NCBI GenBank assembly: GCA_964566545.1
Contig: CAZMIX010000027.1
Location: 1 to 34,082, forward strand
DNA: 34,082 bases
From: JAEYFP01 sp964566545
GTDB lineage: Bacteria; Bacillota; Clostridia; Lachnospirales; Lachnospiraceae
Direction: 5' to 3'
The notes below the pieces were generated by a model. It was given only the letters and a program-made list of their open reading frames with translations. It had not been told where the DNA came from and searched no databases. This document shows, piece by piece, positions 7,914 to 15,784 of the stretch. Every line of letters begins with the position of its first letter. Within the stretch, counting starts at the first letter, position 1. Made by a program: the position numbers and the translations under genes.

Positions 7914-8568
7914 CCAAAGAGTTCCCTTCTCGGTTCATAGCCTCTACCATTGTTTTGTCTACGTCTTCTTCGTAATTTTTCATGCCGACCTCGATGGGCG
8001 TCGGATCGTTTGTGAGGCGGTGGCCGCCAATGTGGTTAAAGAAGGTGACAATGCCCACGGCCAAGCCGATCGAATATGAGATTTCCAGCGCAGTGAAGCC
8101 GCTTGTCTCCTCTCCCATAACAAGAAAATAAACCTCTGCAAACACGTTTCTGATGCTGATGTCATTGTGAAAGGCGACGATCGTGAACGCCGATCCGAAG
8201 AAACTGATCAGGCAGATAAATATGATTTTTATGCGCTGCCAGATGTTGCTGGGAAGCTTTGTTTTATATTCTAGAAGCAGATCACTTTCTCCCAGATTAA
8301 TGACCTCCAGACGCGGATATTGCTCCTTTAAAAGCTGGATTACTTTCATCATGCTGACGACATAGTGCTTCGATTGGCCATCCTGAAAGTTCAGCACCAT
8401 AACCTGCTTTAAATCAGAAAGAAGCTGAGTGTCACTGCAATACAGCTTCGCAATATCACCGACAGTCACTGTTTTCTGCTTAATCTGAGTATTCTTTTCC
8501 GCTTTGATATACACCCATATTTTTTCGTCCATGCAAAAAGTATTTGCATTTACAGGAAAAATATTCAT
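7903..8568 (-). CDS. spoVAA: Stage V sporulation protein AA
   Basis: The 221-residue protein has an N-terminal soluble domain with VYIKAEKNTQIKQKTVTVGD (the SpoVAA N-terminal domain), then two membrane segments (about residues 130-152 and 165-185) and a polar tail. It heads the spoVA group. The best start is ATG at 8568, but AGGAG sits immediately next to it, which is too close for a normal site; a downstream ATG at 8532 has no site at all. Weak initiation is therefore possible. No clear SigG promoter could be read in the 103-base divergent gap upstream. Confidence 0.88.
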   Translation of the reverse strand: MNIFPVNANTFCMDEKIWVYIKAEKNTQIKQKTVTVGDIAKLYCSDTQLLSDLKQVMVLNFQDGQSKHYVVSMMKVIQLLKEQYPRLEVINLGESDLLLEYKTKLPSNIWQRIKIIFICLISFFGSAFTIVAFHNDISIRNVFAEVYFLVMGEETSGFTALEISYSIGLAVGIVTFFNHIGGHRLTNDPTPIEVGMKNYEEDVDKTMVEAMNREGNSLDVD

Positions 8569-8607
8569 CTCCTGTTTGAGTGTGTCGACAAAATTCCCTT
8601 AATTTCC

Positions 8608-8636
8608 TTGAAATTTCGCATGTTATCTTATATAAT
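8608..8636 (+). promoter_or_regulatory. Sigma-A promoter of the 761-residue orphan gene
   Basis: TTGAAA (8608-8613) and a perfect TATAAT (8631-8636) are separated by 17 bases. The start codon at 8672 and its AAAGGAGG site follow at normal distance. The promoter lies in the divergent gap with spoVAA and implies vegetative expression of the orphan. Confidence 0.8.
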
Positions 8637-8671
8637 AAGATTCGTAGCAGCATGACAAAGGAGGAATTGCG

Positions 8672-10957
8672 ATGCAAGTCAAAAAGACGGAAGCCGGAGA
8701 AATTCTTTTTCAGGAAAATGAAACCTCAAAAATCCTTAGCATTGTTGCGGAGGGTCTCGTCAGAAAGAGCAACTCTTACACGGAGAGTACTGTCGGCAAA
8801 GGCTGCCTTCTTGGTTTCTGCTCACAGGCAGAAGTCGTCTACCCCTTTACCTACACAGCAATGAATCCTGTGACGCTATACCAATATGATTATGAACAGC
8901 CGGGAGATTTGACGGCTCTGCTTTCGGAAAATCAGGAGGCATGTGGACTGATTGCCTGCTGCACCGCCCAGAAATTTTCCGAACAGTTAGAAGTCTATGA
9001 CTCTCTTCTTTCGTCCTGTCAGACACTTTATGATATGATCTGTGAGGAAAACGAAAAATATCGGAAGCTCTGTGCCCATTATCAGACAGAAGCAAAGACA
9101 CTTCCCGGCATCGAACAGCTCGGTGATTTTTCCAAGGATGTCCTTCTGGACGAATGGTTCGTCCGCTACTACACATCTGTCGGCTCGTTTGCGCCTGCAA
9201 AATGGAGAGCTTTTTATGAAGACAACATTGATGCCGGAGCCGGCTTTATCATGAAAGCCGATGCCGATATGCAGCAGCTTCTGTCTTGCTGCAAGAAGCT
9301 TTCGCAATATCTGGATATGATTTATGACCTTTATTTAAGCGAATATAAAATTGATTTGTTTACTTACTATTTGACTCTTTTTGAGGAGGCACTTTCAAAA
9401 AAAGCAGCAATCAGACCAATCATCGAATCCATTAATAATCTTATGCGGATCATTGAACAGCACACAAAAATGGAACCGGAGCTGGTCAAAGCACGTTTTA
9501 CGGAATACCACGATCTTGTACCCGATTCTGAGAAGCATTCCGACCATTCTCTTTCTCAGGGCATGGACGCGAAAATGATAGAAAAAATTAAAAACTCTCT
9601 CTTGAATTCACTCCATACAATCACGAGCTATGCGGAGCTGGAAGAAGCCGATAAAAACCGATTTAATAAGCTCGTAAAGCAATATACCGCCCTTCCTGAT
9701 CGCAGCGCCTCCGACGATTTGTCCCGCTCACTGCGCAAGGATCTGACCACGCTTTTTTATGAAACCTACAAAAAGGCCTTTTTCAAGAGTCTGAAGGATC
9801 CTGCGATCCCGACAGAGCTTAAGATGTTTTTTTATTTCGGCTATATCGACGAAGGGCTTGCAGGGATCGAAAATGCCATCTATTTGTATTATTTGGCCGA
9901 AAAGCTGCAACCAGACGAAAAGGAACATGTCTTTACTTTTTATGATTGGCTGATTCAGATTTATAAAGGAAAAAAGGATCCTTGCATCAATGACTTAAAT
10001 ATTGATTACACCACACATCTGCACAGGCTTAAAATCGAGGGCAAGATCACAGCGACTCAGGAAGCCGATGATCTGGCGAATGGGGTAAAACGTGTTCTGT
10101 ATGAATTTGACAATATGTTCCGTTCCACGAACAGAATGATTTCCGGGCGGATCACGACCTTTTGCCCGCTCTTTTCCGACCATGAGCTCTATGGCTCTCT
10201 TGACCGGCTGCTGCTTACCGCCGATGCGCTCAACAAAATGCTGCAGCAGATCAAAGTGATCGACTTCTCCCTGTTTTACCGGGAAACAATTTTTACGGCG
10301 CCGGAGAACGGCATTCAGAAGGAACTCGTCCAGGTCGAAGTGCTCCCCGATCTTGTTCTCATGCCGGGCTTTGGAACACGAGGCGTCATGTGGCAGGAAA
10401 TTACGGGCAGAAAGCGTACTTCTCCCGCGCGTTTTATACTTCCGGTATTTTTAGCAAAGGATTTAATAAAAATTATGCTGCATCTGTGCGGAGAGTTCCG
10501 CTGGGAAATATGCCGCCGCATTCAGGGTGCGCGATGGAATGATTTGGGGGAACGTTCTTTGACAAGCGACTATTGCGATTATCTGCAAACCTTTAAGCGA
10601 AGCCACGATTTATCGCCTGAGGTGAGGGAACGGATTAAGTTGTCCTATGCAAAATACCGCAACAGTTCAAAAGAAATGTTTGTAAATGATTATATAGACT
10701 ATGTGCAGGGAGAAAGCGCAGGCTCGCTTCGTCTGAACAAACTGTCCCGTGCGATCCTCTTTGATTACTGTCCGTTCTCGGCCGCAGTCCGCGAGGCGGT
10801 CAGCACAAACCGCATTTATAAGGATTTGACGGATCGCTATAAGATCAAACACGCTCACATCCTGCGTCTGTCTGACCTCTCGATGCAAAAACTACAAAAG
10901 TCCGGACATGATATCCCGGCGGAAATAAAAGAACACCGAAGATTTTTGGAAATGTGA
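8672..10957 (+). CDS. Large orphan protein with cNMP-binding-like N-terminus
   Basis: The 761-residue cytoplasmic protein has no signal peptide or membrane segment. Residues 1-75 look like a cyclic-nucleotide-binding jelly roll (AGEILFQENETSKI, IVAEGLVRK, GKGCLLGF), but the canonical phosphate-binding cassette is not recognisable and no DNA-binding helix-turn-helix follows. Residues 90-450 are mostly helical. The C-terminal 250 residues appear the most distinctive: LVLMPGFGTRGVMWQEITGR, GEFRWEICRRIQGARWNDLG and YCPFSAAVRE. I do not recognise an enzyme motif. AAAGGAGG is seven bases before the ATG and a strong sigma-A promoter precedes it. It is monocistronic: spoVAA diverges on the left and the GT-C gene converges seven bases from its stop. 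Confidence 0.85.
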   Translation: MQVKKTEAGEILFQENETSKILSIVAEGLVRKSNSYTESTVGKGCLLGFCSQAEVVYPFTYTAMNPVTLYQYDYEQPGDLTALLSENQEACGLIACCTAQKFSEQLEVYDSLLSSCQTLYDMICEENEKYRKLCAHYQTEAKTLPGIEQLGDFSKDVLLDEWFVRYYTSVGSFAPAKWRAFYEDNIDAGAGFIMKADADMQQLLSCCKKLSQYLDMIYDLYLSEYKIDLFTYYLTLFEEALSKKAAIRPIIESINNLMRIIEQHTKMEPELVKARFTEYHDLVPDSEKHSDHSLSQGMDAKMIEKIKNSLLNSLHTITSYAELEEADKNRFNKLVKQYTALPDRSASDDLSRSLRKDLTTLFYETYKKAFFKSLKDPAIPTELKMFFYFGYIDEGLAGIENAIYLYYLAEKLQPDEKEHVFTFYDWLIQIYKGKKDPCINDLNIDYTTHLHRLKIEGKITATQEADDLANGVKRVLYEFDNMFRSTNRMISGRITTFCPLFSDHELYGSLDRLLLTADALNKMLQQIKVIDFSLFYRETIFTAPENGIQKELVQVEVLPDLVLMPGFGTRGVMWQEITGRKRTSPARFILPVFLAKDLIKIMLHLCGEFRWEICRRIQGARWNDLGERSLTSDYCDYLQTFKRSHDLSPEVRERIKLSYAKYRNSSKEMFVNDYIDYVQGESAGSLRLNKLSRAILFDYCPFSAAVREAVSTNRIYKDLTDRYKIKHAHILRLSDLSMQKLQKSGHDIPAEIKEHRRFLEM

Positions 10958-10964
10958 CAGCACT

Positions 10965-12443
10965 CTACCTTGCAAACCCCAACATCAGGTAAACAGTACA
11001 GGAGCTTGCGGCAAACACAGCCGCGGCTCCTATTATGATGCCTCCGATAATCCTGTTGCTTTTTATCTTAAAATCCAATCCATCCGCATAAATCCCTAGG
11101 AAAAGCGCTTCTACTACAATCAGTAGCGCCACATAGCGGAAATTCTGCGCGCTAAAATTAGAGGAACCAAACGCAAAGCAGCAATAGGAGCCAAACAGGG
11201 AAGCATACAGAATTCCGAAAAACAGCTTCCATTCTTTTTTCAGCTCGCTCTTTTTAGAGAACAGCACAGAAAGCATCGCCGCAAACGCAATAAACGCAAG
11301 CAAAACGCCCACAATAAACAGCAGCGTCGCAAACGGCGTAATCGCTTCCCACTCCAACCCAAAATTATATTCCCCGAACAGAGAGGTTTTCATCAGCGAA
11401 AGGGGCACATTATATTCGTCATAGGCATCGCCGTATGCTTTCATTGCAGGGTAGACGCCATGAATCCGCACATCAAACAGCCGATGAAACAGCCCGGTAT
11501 ATGCAAGCTGCTCCCCCACCGGAGGAATGTAGTTTACCGGCATATCATATAAGACCATATTCCTAACCGTCCACCAAAGTCCTATTGGAAGCGTAACAAG
11601 TGCAAAGGCCGAAAACTGCACAAGATATTTCTTCCATTGCTGCCGCTCCTGGATCAGCTTTAATAAAAACAGCGCGGCAACGGCAGGAGCGATTACACCG
11701 CCGGACAACTTCGCCATCATGGAAAATCCGATACTGGCACCCAGCAGCAGAATAGCCGGAATCCCCGGCTTTTGATACCATATGACCGCCAGATAAAGAG
11801 CCGCCGCCGACAGCGATAGCGACAGTGCATCATTATTAATACTGCCCGCGAGCAGTACATAGATCGGATGAAAGGAAATGAGAAGCATCGCAACACGCAT
11901 CCCCCACTTTTTCAGGCCAATTTCCTTACAGGTAAAATAGGAAAACAGCATGACGGCTCCCGTATAGCAGAAGGTCAGCGCCTGTATGTTTTCCTGCGCC
12001 TGCCGGTAGGCAACGCCCGCGAACGTACACAGCTTCATCCATGCAGCCGCTATGATGTGGTGCAGCGGCGGCTGGAAAAATGCCCAAACCGAACGTGGAT
12101 CAAAATTCGGAAGCGCCTTATTCTGCAATAGATATTCAATATAACCGGCATGTCCCTCTCCTGTGCCGAAATCAACCACATCATGCTGTCTCGTCCATGT
12201 CGCCGTATAGAGCACATAGGCAAGCTTTAAAAATAGACCGAGTGCGATCATAACGGAAACGGCATTCACCGGAAGGTATCTACACAGCGCCGCAGTCAAT
12301 AAAAGTGCCGCAATAAGCACCATCAGAAGCTGCCACGACTTCAATGACTCCTGCGTCGTATCCAGCCCAAAGCTGATGAATAATGCCACTGCGGCTAAAA
12401 TCAAAAACGGCTCCCAGCAAACTGTTGATTTTTTATTTTTCAT
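10965..12443 (-). CDS. GT-C family membrane glycosyltransferase (PMT-like)
   Basis: The 492-residue polytopic protein has about eleven to twelve hydrophobic segments. The first extracytoplasmic loop has an acidic motif, RQHDVVDFGTGEGH, followed by FFQPPLHH, the arrangement expected for GT39/ArnT-like GT-C enzymes that use polyprenyl-phosphate sugars. The product would be a glycan added at the outer face of the membrane; donor and acceptor are unknown. I chose ATG at 12443: GGAGG falls eight bases before it and overlaps the first codons of the alternative ATG at 12458. Downstream its stop is seven bases from the convergent orphan gene. No other glycan gene adjoins it. Confidence 0.8.
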   Translation of the reverse strand: MKNKKSTVCWEPFLILAAVALFISFGLDTTQESLKSWQLLMVLIAALLLTAALCRYLPVNAVSVMIALGLFLKLAYVLYTATWTRQHDVVDFGTGEGHAGYIEYLLQNKALPNFDPRSVWAFFQPPLHHIIAAAWMKLCTFAGVAYRQAQENIQALTFCYTGAVMLFSYFTCKEIGLKKWGMRVAMLLISFHPIYVLLAGSINNDALSLSLSAAALYLAVIWYQKPGIPAILLLGASIGFSMMAKLSGGVIAPAVAALFLLKLIQERQQWKKYLVQFSAFALVTLPIGLWWTVRNMVLYDMPVNYIPPVGEQLAYTGLFHRLFDVRIHGVYPAMKAYGDAYDEYNVPLSLMKTSLFGEYNFGLEWEAITPFATLLFIVGVLLAFIAFAAMLSVLFSKKSELKKEWKLFFGILYASLFGSYCCFAFGSSNFSAQNFRYVALLIVVEALFLGIYADGLDFKIKSNRIIGGIIIGAAAVFAASSCTVYLMLGFAR

Positions 12444-12556
12444 GGACAATGCCTCCATATCCTATTCCAAAATAATAACTCCATCTTATCATATCGACTT
12501 TCCAAAATCTACAACTATGTCTATATCTTTTTTTGCGGCACTAAAAATTTTTAAAT

Positions 12557-12585
12557 TTGCATTGCCCGGTAGCGCATGCTATTAT
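12557..12585 (+). promoter_or_regulatory. Sigma-A promoter of the purF-like gene
   Basis: TTGCAT (12557-12562) and TATTAT (12580-12585) are 17 bases apart, about 43 bases before the ATG of the purF-like gene. The -10 is good and the -35 is moderate. No purine riboswitch or PurR-like site was recognised in the leader. Confidence 0.55.
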
Positions 12586-12628
12586 TCTATATGGAATCAT
12601 CTAATTATCAAATATAAAGGGGATCATC

Positions 12629-14092
12629 ATGGGCGGAGTGTTTGGTGTTGTTTCAAAAAAGGACTGTGTTTTGGATATGTTTTTCGGAACCGATTATCAT
12701 TCTCACCTAGGAACACGCAGGGGCGGAATGGCAGTATACGGGGAAAATGGATTTGATCGGGCGATCCATAATATTCAAAACTCGCCCTTTCGTACTAAAT
12801 TTGAACGGGATGTCACAGACTTACACGGCACGCTTGGAATCGGCTGTATTTCCGACTATGAGCCACAACCACTGCTAATCCAGTCCCATCTCGGCAGCTA
12901 CGCGATTTCCACCGTCGGGAAAATCAACAATGTGACCGAACTGGTCAATGACGCGTTTTCCAATGGCCGCACACAGTTTCTTGAAATGAGCGGCAGCAAC
13001 ATCAACCCAACCGAGCTTGTTGCCTCCATTATCAATCAGAAGGATTCCTTTGCGGAAGGGATCGCTTATGCGCAGCAGGTCATCGACGGTTCGATGACCA
13101 TACTGGTTATGACGGAAAAGGGGCTTTATGCCGCGCGCGATCCCTACGGGCGAACCCCTCTTATGATAGGCGGCAAAAAGGACAGCTACTGCGTCTCGTT
13201 TGAAAGCTTTGCTTATATCAACCTCGGCTACAGCGATGAAAAGGAGCTGGGTCCGGGTGAGATCGTTTATATTACCCCAGAGGGCTACGAGACTTTAAAG
13301 CCGGCCGGTGACAAAATGAAAATCTGTACCTTCCTTTGGATTTATTACGGTTATCCTACTTCCACTTACGAAGGCGTCAACGTTGAACAGATGCGCTACA
13401 ACTGTGGCGATATGCTCGCTAAAAGAGACTCTGTCAGACCTGACATTGTCGCCGGTGTTCCCGATTCCGGCACAGCACACGCGATTGGCTATGCGAACCA
13501 TTCGGGCATTCCGTTTGCAAGACCTTTTATTAAATATACCCCGACCTGGCCGCGTTCCTTTATGCCGGCCGATCAGAGTCAGCGGAATCTGATTGCACGC
13601 ATGAAGCTCATTCCGATTGACGCTTTAATCCGCAACAAAAGCCTTCTTTTGATCGACGATTCCATTGTTCGCGGCACACAGCTTCGCGAAACGACAGAAT
13701 TCCTTTACCGAAGCGGCGCAAAAGAAGTGCATATCCGTCCGGCCTGTCCACCTCTGCTATATGGCTGTAAGTTCTTGAATTTCTCGCGCTCCAACTCGGA
13801 ATATGACCTGATTACAAGACGGATTATCCGTGAGCGGGAGGGAGAGAATATTTCCGATGAGCTGCTCGCCAGCTATGCAAATCCGGACAGCACAAATTAT
13901 CAGGAAATGATAGAAACAATCCGCCAAAAGCTGGATTTCACTTCCCTTCGTTTTCATCGTCTTGACGATATGATTGCATCCGTCGGGATCGATCCCGATC
14001 GGCTCTGCTCCTACTGCTGGAATAAGCAGGGTGACTGCTCCTCCTTCGGCTCCGGCTGCGCGGGCTGCAAGAGCTCGAAGGATAAAGCTTAA
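12629..14092 (+). CDS. PurF homologue lacking the glutaminase active site
   Basis: The 487-residue protein aligns along its length with glutamine PRPP amidotransferase. The phosphoribosyltransferase half is intact: GVPDSGTAHAIGYA, RMKLIP and the PRPP loop LLIDDSIVRGTQLRET (about 341-356). Cysteines C233, C380, C460 and C463 match the four iron-sulphur ligands of Bacillus PurF. The glutaminase half is not: the product begins MGGVFG where the nucleophile cysteine should be second, the GHVRYAT region reads GIGCISDYE, and the HNGN oxyanion region reads TVGK. The protein therefore should not hydrolyse glutamine. It could use free ammonia, take another amine, or be regulatory. It is outside any purine operon, with its own promoter. 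The alignment was done by eye from remembered family sequences. Confidence 0.85.
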   Translation: MGGVFGVVSKKDCVLDMFFGTDYHSHLGTRRGGMAVYGENGFDRAIHNIQNSPFRTKFERDVTDLHGTLGIGCISDYEPQPLLIQSHLGSYAISTVGKINNVTELVNDAFSNGRTQFLEMSGSNINPTELVASIINQKDSFAEGIAYAQQVIDGSMTILVMTEKGLYAARDPYGRTPLMIGGKKDSYCVSFESFAYINLGYSDEKELGPGEIVYITPEGYETLKPAGDKMKICTFLWIYYGYPTSTYEGVNVEQMRYNCGDMLAKRDSVRPDIVAGVPDSGTAHAIGYANHSGIPFARPFIKYTPTWPRSFMPADQSQRNLIARMKLIPIDALIRNKSLLLIDDSIVRGTQLRETTEFLYRSGAKEVHIRPACPPLLYGCKFLNFSRSNSEYDLITRRIIREREGENISDELLASYANPDSTNYQEMIETIRQKLDFTSLRFHRLDDMIASVGIDPDRLCSYCWNKQGDCSSFGSGCAGCKSSKDKA

Positions 14093-14125
14093 AAGGGAAA
14101 GCACTTTTAAATTCTATGTTGAGTT

Positions 14126-14845
14126 TTACTTTGACACAAAATGGCTGCGCATCCGCATCAGTATTTTTTTCTCCATGCGGCTTACCTGCACCTGGCTGAT
14201 GCCAAGCTGCCTTGCTACCTCCATTTGTGTCACATTCTCATAATAGCGAAGCCGGATCAGACGCTGCTCTTCTTCCTTTAAGCCTTCAATCAACTGGTCG
14301 AGCATAATCCGGTTCATCAGTTCCTCATGCTCATCCTTCTCCTGAGAAAGCTTGTCCACAAGATAAATATCGCTTCCGTCCGACTGGTGCACGGATTTAT
14401 AAATGGATTCCACCTCTGTCTGTGCCTCCAGCGCAATCAGAATATCTTCGACACTGATCTCTGTCTCTTTTTCAATTTCCGAAAGGGTTGGCTCCCGGCC
14501 AAGACTTTGGGAAAGCTGCTGAACGGCTCTTTTTACTTTCCAGCCGTTTTCCTTTATACCTCTGGATACCTTAACCATTCCGTCATCGCGAAGGAAACGC
14601 TTAATTTCTCCCCCAATCATCGGAACTGCATAGGTCGAAAATTTCACGTCAAAGCTAACATCAAATTTATCGATCGCCTTGATCAGTCCAATGATGCCTA
14701 TTTGTATCAAATCCTCTATTTCATTGCCGCGACCCCAAAAACGCTTGACCGTACAATGTACGAGCCCAAGATTTTCTTCTATCAGCCTGTCTCTTGCCTG
14801 TTTATCCCCCTTGTGTGCCTGTTCAATCAACGCAATGGTATCCAT
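14126..14845 (-). CDS. sigF: RNA polymerase sigma-F factor
   Basis: This is the first forespore-specific sigma factor. The 239 residues contain region 2 (LIQIGIIGLIKAIDKFD, VKFSTYAVPMIGGEIKRFLR) and region 4 with helix-turn-helix QMEVARQLGISQVQVSRMEK. Together with spoIIAA and spoIIAB upstream, the identity as SigF rather than SigG is clear from context. The start codon directly abuts the spoIIAB stop with a GGAAGTG site inside spoIIAB. It converges on the purF-like gene with 33 bases between stops and only a weak A/T hairpin there. Confidence 0.95.
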   Translation of the reverse strand: MDTIALIEQAHKGDKQARDRLIEENLGLVHCTVKRFWGRGNEIEDLIQIGIIGLIKAIDKFDVSFDVKFSTYAVPMIGGEIKRFLRDDGMVKVSRGIKENGWKVKRAVQQLSQSLGREPTLSEIEKETEISVEDILIALEAQTEVESIYKSVHQSDGSDIYLVDKLSQEKDEHEELMNRIMLDQLIEGLKEEEQRLIRLRYYENVTQMEVARQLGISQVQVSRMEKKILMRMRSHFVSK

Positions 14846-15379
14846 TTATTCACTTCCAAAATATAGCTCTGCAGCATCAATGTCGCCCTTTGTCACTCCA
14901 ATTGCTTTTTTCATATGTATTCGTGTGCCTGCACCAAACGTCGATTCCACCGTCAATTCGTCCATAAAGGCCTTCATAAATGCAAATCCCATACCGGAGC
15001 GTTCCAAATCAGGCCGCGTCGTATACAGCGGCTCCATTGCGCGCTCCACATCCAGAATGCCCTGTCCATCGTCAATGATCTCAATAGACAGAATATGCTG
15101 CTCCACCCAGGCGTTCATCACAACGATGCCCTCCTCATTCCCGTAGCCGTGAATGATTGCATTAGTAACCGCCTCGGTAACCGCGGTCTTGATATCCGTC
15201 AGCTCCTCAATCGTCGGATTTAAATAGGCTACAAATGCAGCAGCAGCCATTCTTGCCAGCCCTTCATTTGCAGATTTACTCAAAAAAGTCAGCTCCATCC
15301 GGTTGCGCGTTTTATCCTCAGCAGGTTCTCCCTCTACCATCATGCCTCCGTAAATATTTTCCTCTCTCTCCTGCATCAC
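14846..15379 (-). CDS. spoIIAB: Anti-sigma-F factor and SpoIIAA kinase
   Basis: SpoIIAB binds and silences SigF and phosphorylates SpoIIAA. The GHKL ATPase boxes are present: EAVTNAIIHGYG (N box), IDDGQGI (G1) and RSGMGFAFM (G2). Homology to Bacillus SpoIIAB starts near residue 26 (RNRMELTFLSKSANEG), so there is an extra acidic N-terminus of about 24 residues, plus a longer C-terminus. The start is GTG at 15379 or ATG at 15376: a near-perfect GGAGGTGAT precedes both, and the spoIIAA stop overlaps them (GTGATG). A third option is the ATG pair after GGAGGC near 15340. The overlap indicates coupled translation with spoIIAA. Confidence 0.93.
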   Translation of the reverse strand: MMQEREENIYGGMMVEGEPAEDKTRNRMELTFLSKSANEGLARMAAAAFVAYLNPTIEELTDIKTAVTEAVTNAIIHGYGNEEGIVVMNAWVEQHILSIEIIDDGQGILDVERAMEPLYTTRPDLERSGMGFAFMKAFMDELTVESTFGAGTRIHMKKAIGVTKGDIDAAELYFGSE

Positions 15380-15687
15380 TTAATCACCTCCACTAATTTA
15401 TGAAGTCCCGAAATGCGGAATATTTTCTGCATCCGCGGGTTCACATGAATTGCCATAACTTTTCCCCCAAATATTGCGACCTTCTTATATCGCCCCATAA
15501 TAACACCGATTCCTGAGCTATCCATAAATTCCGTTTGCTCAAAGTCAAAAATGACATGCGAGATATCCTTCCCCTCAATATGGGCATCCGCCACTTCCCG
15601 TATTCGTTCCGATTGATGATGATCAAGCTCTTTGGGCATCCGAATCACCAGGCAGGATTTGATTACCTGAAACTCCTCATTTTCCAT
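15376..15687 (-). CDS. spoIIAA: Anti-anti-sigma factor SpoIIAA
   Basis: SpoIIAA is the STAS-domain antagonist that frees SigF from SpoIIAB when dephosphorylated. The 103-residue product has the phosphorylation-site motif FMDSSGIGVIMGRY, followed by the expected helix and the C-terminal IFRISGLHKLVEV. The start is MENEEF at 15687, preceded by AAGGGAGAAC; the reading frame extends further upstream but runs through the terminator at 15713-15751, so longer versions are not real. It is the first gene of the spoIIA operon. A SigH promoter is expected, but I could not find a convincing -35/-10 pair in the short upstream region. Confidence 0.95.
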   Translation of the reverse strand: MENEEFQVIKSCLVIRMPKELDHHQSERIREVADAHIEGKDISHVIFDFEQTEFMDSSGIGVIMGRYKKVAIFGGKVMAIHVNPRMQKIFRISGLHKLVEVIK

Positions 15688-15712
15688 TATTGTTCTCCCT
15701 TCTGTTTGAAAT

Positions 15713-15751
15713 AAAAAGAAAGCTTGACTATTCCTGTTCAAGCTTTTCTTT
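15713..15751 (-). terminator. Intrinsic terminator between the TPR gene and spoIIAA
   Basis: On the minus strand AAAGCTTGA pairs with TCAAGCTTT around a ten-base loop, with A-rich flank before and TTTCTTTTTAT after. It follows the TPR gene stop at 15785 and ends 25 bases before the spoIIAA start, so it separates the valS unit from the spoIIA operon and must lie at or inside the spoIIA promoter/leader. Confidence 0.8.
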
Positions 15752-15784
15752 CGTGTTTTATAAGTTCTCTTTTGGTACCTTCGA

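Noticed and set aside
14093..14125. Weak hairpin between the purF-like gene and sigF
   Set aside because: The stem TAAAAG/CTTTTA is short and A/T only; I would not call a terminator on it.
15688..15784. AGGAATA as a SigH -35 box for spoIIAA
   Set aside because: A SigH -35-like AGGAATA lies inside the terminator loop, but no GAAT-type -10 box follows at the right distance.
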